DNA of 64,000 nucleotides from Candidatus Bipolaricaulota bacterium (GTDB lineage Bacteria > Bipolaricaulota > Bipolaricaulia > RBG-16-55-9 > DRXL01), in NCBI GenBank assembly GCA_938091745.1, contig CALLJK010000009.1, positions 158,844 to 222,843 on the forward strand, written 5' to 3'. Positions 60,832 to 64,000 of this stretch are shown piece after piece. The position numbers and the translations under genes are program-made. Under the pieces are notes generated by a model, which was given only the letters and a program-made list of their open reading frames with translations, was not told the origin of the DNA and did not search any database. Positions within the stretch are counted from its first letter, which is position 1. Each line of letters opens with the position of its first letter.

Positions 60832-61386
60832 TTATGGGTTTGCAGAGCTTGGCGTGCTCTGCGATTCTTGAGAGATCTTTCGTTTGCTCACTTTCACTTT
60901 GCTGGGGCGCAGCACGCGACCCGCGCGCTGATACCCCCGCTCGAACTCTTCTAAGACTTTGCCGCCGTCCTCGGCCTCCACCATAATCAACGCTTCGTGG
61001 AGGGCTGGATCAAAGAGCTCCCCTAGAGCGGGGATAGGGCGCACACCCTTGCCCTCCAAAAACGCATGGAATTGGGCAAAGATACGCTCAATCCCCTCGA
61101 CGAACGAATCTTTATCGTTGTTTTTATTAAACGAGCGGAACGCCCGCTCTAAATTATCATAGATTGGGAGAATCTCTGTGAGGAGCTGGTCTTCCAAGCG
61201 CATAAGCAGCTCTTCGCTCTCGCGCGCCTGGCGCTTCTTATAGTTCTCAAAGTCCGCTTGCAGACGCTGCAGGCGCTCGATGAGCTCTTTGTTCTGCTTC
61301 TCCTTGAGCTCAAGTTGCGCCTTCAGCTCTGCCAACTCTTGGGTTTCTGTCTCTTGTTGGGTCTTGGGTTCCTCCATAGAGATCAC
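60832..61386 (-). CDS. grpE: Nucleotide exchange factor GrpE
   Basis: 184 residues. A long N-terminal coiled coil (LAELKAQLELKEKQNKELIERLQRLQADFENYKKR) is followed by the head region ILPIYDNLERAFRSFNKN, GIERIFAQFHAFLEGKGVRPI and FDPALHEALIMVE, then GYQRAGRVLRPSKVKVSK. It releases ADP from DnaK. The start overlaps the hrcA stop (61383-61386). Confidence 0.95.
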   Translation of the reverse strand: MISMEEPKTQQETETQELAELKAQLELKEKQNKELIERLQRLQADFENYKKRQARESEELLMRLEDQLLTEILPIYDNLERAFRSFNKNNDKDSFVEGIERIFAQFHAFLEGKGVRPIPALGELFDPALHEALIMVEAEDGGKVLEEFERGYQRAGRVLRPSKVKVSKRKISQESQSTPSSANP

Positions 61387-62408
61387 CTCTTGAGGGCTGC
61401 GGCTTTGGAGACGGCCAGAATCGCGCGCAGGCGATTCCCAATATATTGGGTCGTCGAGACGACTTTGCTATAGTCCATGCGCACCGGCCCCAGCACCCCT
61501 AAGACGCCGTCATAACCGTAATTGAGGCTGACTACGCTGTAGGGGTGCAGTTCTTTCACAAGGTTCTCCTCGCCGATAATCGTAATGAGTTCGCCGGGAC
61601 GGGTCTTGCCAATAGCTTGAATAAACCGACTCTCATCCTCAAGCAAGCACAAGAGCTTGCGGGCCTCTTCGATGGCCTCCTCCCAGGTGAAGACCGTCTG
61701 GAGGAGGTGAGCCAGCCCCTCAGTGATGAGGCGCTGACGAGTCAATTGAGGCGTAATTAATTGTTGAATGAGGGCGAAAGCGTCTTGGGTGAGGCGATCA
61801 GCCCAGCCTTCCAGAGGGCTTTCGGTAAGCTCTGTAGCCAACTCACCCAGACGTCGCCCCTGCAGAGAGCGATTGAGCAAATCCCCGATCTTTGCGAGCT
61901 GTTCCTCCGGTAGCGTCGTAGGGATAATCCGAGACTCTACAATCCCCAAATCGGAGACGAGCACGGCTAAGGCATGATCTGGGGGCAGCTTCACCAACGC
62001 GATGAATTCTAGTTCAGTCTGGTCAATCCGCGGGGTGAGCACAAACCCCAGATGCCCTGTAAGACTTGCTAATAAGAACGCTGTCTGCTGAAGAAGCTCA
62101 TCTAATCTTTGTTTTTGGAAGCCGTAGGCCTCTAAAATAGCGTGCTGTTGCTTGCGGGCGAGCTCGCTCAGCTCCAAGAGCCAGTCCACAAAGAAGCGAT
62201 AGCCCTTGGCCGTGGGGATACGCCCGGAAGAACTCCATGCTTTTGTAATATAGCCCTGCTTTTCGAGATACTTCATATCATTGCGAATCGTCGCGGAGCT
62301 GACCGACAGCCCGTATTTCTCTAAGATCGTCTGGGAGCTGACGGCCTTGCCCGTCCGAATATAATGATCTACTATTTCTTTGAGAATCAATCGCTTCCGT
62401 GCGTCCAT
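61383..62408 (-). CDS. hrcA: Heat-inducible transcription repressor HrcA
   Basis: 341 residues. The N-terminal winged helix has KRLILKEIVDHYIRTGKAVSSQTILEKYGLSVSSATIRNDMKYLEKQGYITKAWSSSGRIPTAKGYRFFVDWLL, the HrcA signature; the C-terminus ends with LGVLGPVRMDYSKVVSTTQYIGNRL. It binds the CIRCE operator and needs GroE for activity. ATG 62408 is preferred (AAGGTGAT 5 bases upstream); TTG 62414 is in frame. The start codon overlaps the CIRCE-like dyad, so the repressor would block its own operon. Confidence 0.96.
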   Translation of the reverse strand: MDARKRLILKEIVDHYIRTGKAVSSQTILEKYGLSVSSATIRNDMKYLEKQGYITKAWSSSGRIPTAKGYRFFVDWLLELSELARKQQHAILEAYGFQKQRLDELLQQTAFLLASLTGHLGFVLTPRIDQTELEFIALVKLPPDHALAVLVSDLGIVESRIIPTTLPEEQLAKIGDLLNRSLQGRRLGELATELTESPLEGWADRLTQDAFALIQQLITPQLTRQRLITEGLAHLLQTVFTWEEAIEEARKLLCLLEDESRFIQAIGKTRPGELITIIGEENLVKELHPYSVVSLNYGYDGVLGVLGPVRMDYSKVVSTTQYIGNRLRAILAVSKAAALKR

Positions 62409-62434
62409 TAGCAATCACCTTATGAGTCTGCTAA
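62408..62434. promoter_or_regulatory. CIRCE-like HrcA operator
   Basis: TTAGCAATC (62408-62416), 9 bases, GTCTGCTAA (62426-62434). This matches the consensus TTAGCACTC-N9-GAGTGCTAA in 15 of 18 arm positions with the exact 9-9-9 spacing. It lies at the transcript start just below the -10 box and reaches the hrcA start codon. Confidence 0.75.
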
Positions 62435-62437
62435 GTA

Positions 62438-62466
62438 ATGATACCAGAGCCGGGGGAGTTTGTCAA
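62438..62466 (-). promoter_or_regulatory. hrcA operon promoter
   Basis: On the minus strand a perfect TTGACA (62466-62461), 17 bases, TATCAT (62443-62438), directly upstream of the CIRCE-like dyad. This is a housekeeping-type promoter under HrcA control. Confidence 0.7.
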
Positions 62467-62491
62467 CTGGGTAGGGAGGGGCAACTTTTGC

Positions 62492-62497
62492 TAAAAT
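62492..62497 (+). promoter_or_regulatory. -10 box for the small ORF pair
   Basis: TAAAAT 6 bases before ATG 62504, the same arrangement as other leaderless candidates here; no -35 is visible. Confidence 0.3.
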
Positions 62498-62503
62498 GAC
62501 TCA

Positions 62504-62620
62504 ATGAGACCCGCGGAGGAGAATTTAGCTCTACGGGCACAGGTTGTGCAAGATGGCGTAATACGGGCGGAGACGCAATGGAATCGCAACGAACCAGCTG
62601 AAAGGGGACATCATGGATGA
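62504..62620 (+). CDS. Possible 38-residue leaderless ORF
   Basis: An open frame of 39 codons beginning 6 bases after a TAAAAT box and ending 8 bases inside the next small gene. The product is hydrophilic (MRPAEENLALRAQVVQDGVI then Arg/Glu-rich) and matches no family I know. Its only support is the promoter position and the overlap, which would couple translation to the next gene. It could equally be untranslated leader. Confidence 0.25.
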   Translation: MRPAEENLALRAQVVQDGVIRAETQWNRNEPAERGHHG

Positions 62621-62780
62621 TTATGTTACCTACGGGACATTTTGGATGACGTTAGCCTTCGTCAATGCAGGCATTGCTCAAGGGAAAAACAGAAGTGGGC
62701 TCAACTGGTTTTTCGCCTCTTTGCTCTTTGGGCCTATAGCCACGTTCCTGTTAGTAGCGTTTTTCCCCAAGGAACGTTAA
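62613..62780 (+). CDS. 55-residue small membrane protein
   Basis: A complete 56-codon frame with AAGGGGA 5 bases before the ATG. The product has two hydrophobic stretches, TFWMTLAFVNAGIAQ and NWFFASLLFGPIATFLLVAFF, separated by the basic turn GKNRSGL, so a membrane hairpin is likely. The GKxRS then FGPIA pattern is common in small membrane proteins of unknown function in many bacteria. It is convergent with the Fe-S protein gene, 18 bases away. Confidence 0.6.
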   Translation: MDDYVTYGTFWMTLAFVNAGIAQGKNRSGLNWFFASLLFGPIATFLLVAFFPKER

Positions 62781-62798
62781 AAATCCAATTGACAATTT

Positions 62799-64000
62799 TT
62801 ATACTATGCCCCACGCCCGCGCGAGCAGCTCCGACAGGTGCACCGTCTGTATCCCTAAATTCTGTCTGCGGCACCCGTATTGATGCTGGATCATGCACGC
62901 GGAGCAGGGGGTCATCAGCGTCTGTGCTCCCGTCGCTTTCAGGCGCTCGAGCTCGTCTTCTAAAATCTTAAGCGAAATTTTGTGATGGATTGTGCTGTAC
63001 GTCCCCGCGCCGCCGCAGCAGTGATCAGATTTTTCTAATTCTCTGATCTGAAGCCCCGGAATCTTTCTGAGCAACTCTAATGGTTTTTCGCCCAGCTTCT
63101 GCGTGCGCACCAGGTGACACGGCGCATGGTACGTGACGATCTCTGATAGAGGCTGAAAGGGGTTTAGCTCAATCTGGGAGAGAAATTCACTTAGCTCGCG
63201 AATTCTCTGCGAGAGCTTTTCGGCGCGCTGAGCATAGGTGGGGTCATCTTTAAGAAGCTTAGGATAGCTCTTCACAAACCCGGAGCACGTCGCCTCGTCG
63301 GAGATAATCACGTCTGCGTCGAGTTTTTCAAGAATCTCTATATTCAGACGAGCTAGGTTCTTCGCGGCAAGCTCGTCTCCATAATAGAACGCCGGCGCGC
63401 CGCAACAGATGTGTTTTTCAGCGCAGCGCACAGCGCACCCATTGTGCTGCAAGATTTTTATAGTCGCTGCCCCGGCGCTGGGATAGAGCAAGTCCATCCC
63501 GCAGCTGACAAAATACCCGACGCGATGCTGAGCACCTTGGGGATTGTGCGCGAGCAACTCTGCGAGCCGTTCGTGCAAGAACTTTTGGGCAAACTGATGA
63601 CTTTGCACAATCTCGATCCCATGAGCGAGGTCTTCGTCGGTGCGCGTGAGGATCGCATGGACGATCTTGGGAAGCCCAACCCTTGCACCTAGCTGCCACG
63701 CTCGCACAGCGCGCGCCAGGCGCTTTCTGTTGGGCAAAAGCTTTCTGTACGCGAAACTCTTAAGCCGATCCGTCGGCGTGCGTCCTAAGTGTTCGTTTGC
63801 TCGACTGAGCAGTTGCGCATTACGCCAGGGAAGATCGATCTGCACAGGGCACTCTTGGGCGCAAAGCCCGCAGGTCATGCAGAGCGACGCCAGCTCGCGG
63901 GCACGCGCCAGATCGCCTTGACCGTTGTGATCGACAAATGCTGTCCAAATCGCACCGATCACGCCCATATATGTCTGTCCAGCATAGACGTGCCCGCCCA
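62799..64000 (-). CDS. CCG-domain Fe-S oxidoreductase subunit (GlcF/LutA/HdrD-like), 5' end outside window
   Basis: The frame is open to the window edge; residues encoded above 63968 (HVYAGQTYMGVIGAIWTAFV) read on naturally into the rest, so the gene begins upstream. A 4Fe-4S motif CMTCGLCAQECPVQ lies near the visible N-terminus, followed by two CCG domains: FVSCGMDLLYP with HICCGAP, and YHAPCHLVRTQKLG with DHCCGGAGTYS, then MTPCSACMIQHQ. This layout fits the Fe-S subunit of glycolate or lactate oxidases or heterodisulfide-reductase-like complexes. The partner flavoprotein is not in the window. Confidence 0.85.
   Translation of the reverse strand, partial: GGHVYAGQTYMGVIGAIWTAFVDHNGQGDLARARELASLCMTCGLCAQECPVQIDLPWRNAQLLSRANEHLGRTPTDRLKSFAYRKLLPNRKRLARAVRAWQLGARVGLPKIVHAILTRTDEDLAHGIEIVQSHQFAQKFLHERLAELLAHNPQGAQHRVGYFVSCGMDLLYPSAGAATIKILQHNGCAVRCAEKHICCGAPAFYYGDELAAKNLARLNIEILEKLDADVIISDEATCSGFVKSYPKLLKDDPTYAQRAEKLSQRIRELSEFLSQIELNPFQPLSEIVTYHAPCHLVRTQKLGEKPLELLRKIPGLQIRELEKSDHCCGGAGTYSTIHHKISLKILEDELERLKATGAQTLMTPCSACMIQHQYGCRRQNLGIQTVHLSELLARAWGIV

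Overview
The window is a gene-dense bacterial chromosome segment of moderate GC content, with short spacers, many 4-base ATGA overlaps and one tRNA gene. It carries a V/A-type ATPase (subunits C, F, A, B, D), a SUF Fe-S operon, FAD-dependent thymidylate synthase ThyX, a CIRCE-like hrcA-grpE-dnaK-dnaJ operon, TatA proteins and a secreted family-9 glycoside hydrolase. This mix suggests a deep-branching, probably anaerobic or thermophilic bacterium; Candidatus Bipolaricaulota/Acetothermia (OP1) is my best guess, but that is inference from gene content only. Many transcription starts can be read directly: sigma70-type promoters with 16-18 base spacers, and several genes where a TANNNT box sits only 6-8 bases before the ATG, which implies leaderless mRNAs.

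Layout. 1-6408: V-type ATPase genes C-F-A-B, then a polyprenyl synthase and UppS, then ATPase subunit D. 6383-8925 (-): Uma2-type nuclease and GyrB. 9046-13019: small membrane protein, LipM-like octanoyltransferase, HicBA toxin-antitoxin, type III pantothenate kinase, TatA, a 41-residue second TatA-like protein and SucC. 13049-16342: secreted beta-helix protein (-) and a secreted SpoIVB/S55-type peptidase (+). 16633-21469: P5C dehydrogenase, membrane-tailed SodC, PLD nuclease, a frameshifted HSDR_N-DUF5655 gene, ThyX. 21530-26457: three ion/anion transport units. 26454-30721 (-): a three-gene unit of cobalamin-dependent mutase-like protein, asparagine synthetase and opine-dehydrogenase-like oxidoreductase, followed by tRNA-Pro.

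31098-33524: a GIY-YIG-like small protein, LemA, TPM protein and nucleotidyltransferase. 33646-40900: sufC-sufB-cysK-cysE-sufD-sufU-Rieske-sufS, so cysteine synthesis and cysteine desulfuration lie in one unit. 40897-48112: M42 aminopeptidase, FabF, ValS, FolC, CdsA. 48177-55383: GH9 enzyme, histidine kinase, PhoB-type regulator, then four 11-base direct repeats in front of a DUF2231 membrane protein and two secreted repeat proteins. 55495-57767: NatAB-like ABC exporter. 57768-62408 (-): heat-shock operon. 62504-64000: two tiny ORFs and a CCG-domain Fe-S reductase subunit running off the window.

A dispersed palindromic repeat (inner arms CCCCTCTCCC/GGGAGAGGGG, outer arms GGCCCTCACCCC/GGGGTGAGGGCC) occurs in several places, including in frame inside valS and at the 3' end of coaX. 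No CRISPR array, prophage or insertion sequence was seen. The observations most worth following are the mutase-AsnB-opine dehydrogenase unit, the regulated secreted repeat proteins, the coding palindromic repeats and the leaderless promoter signature.
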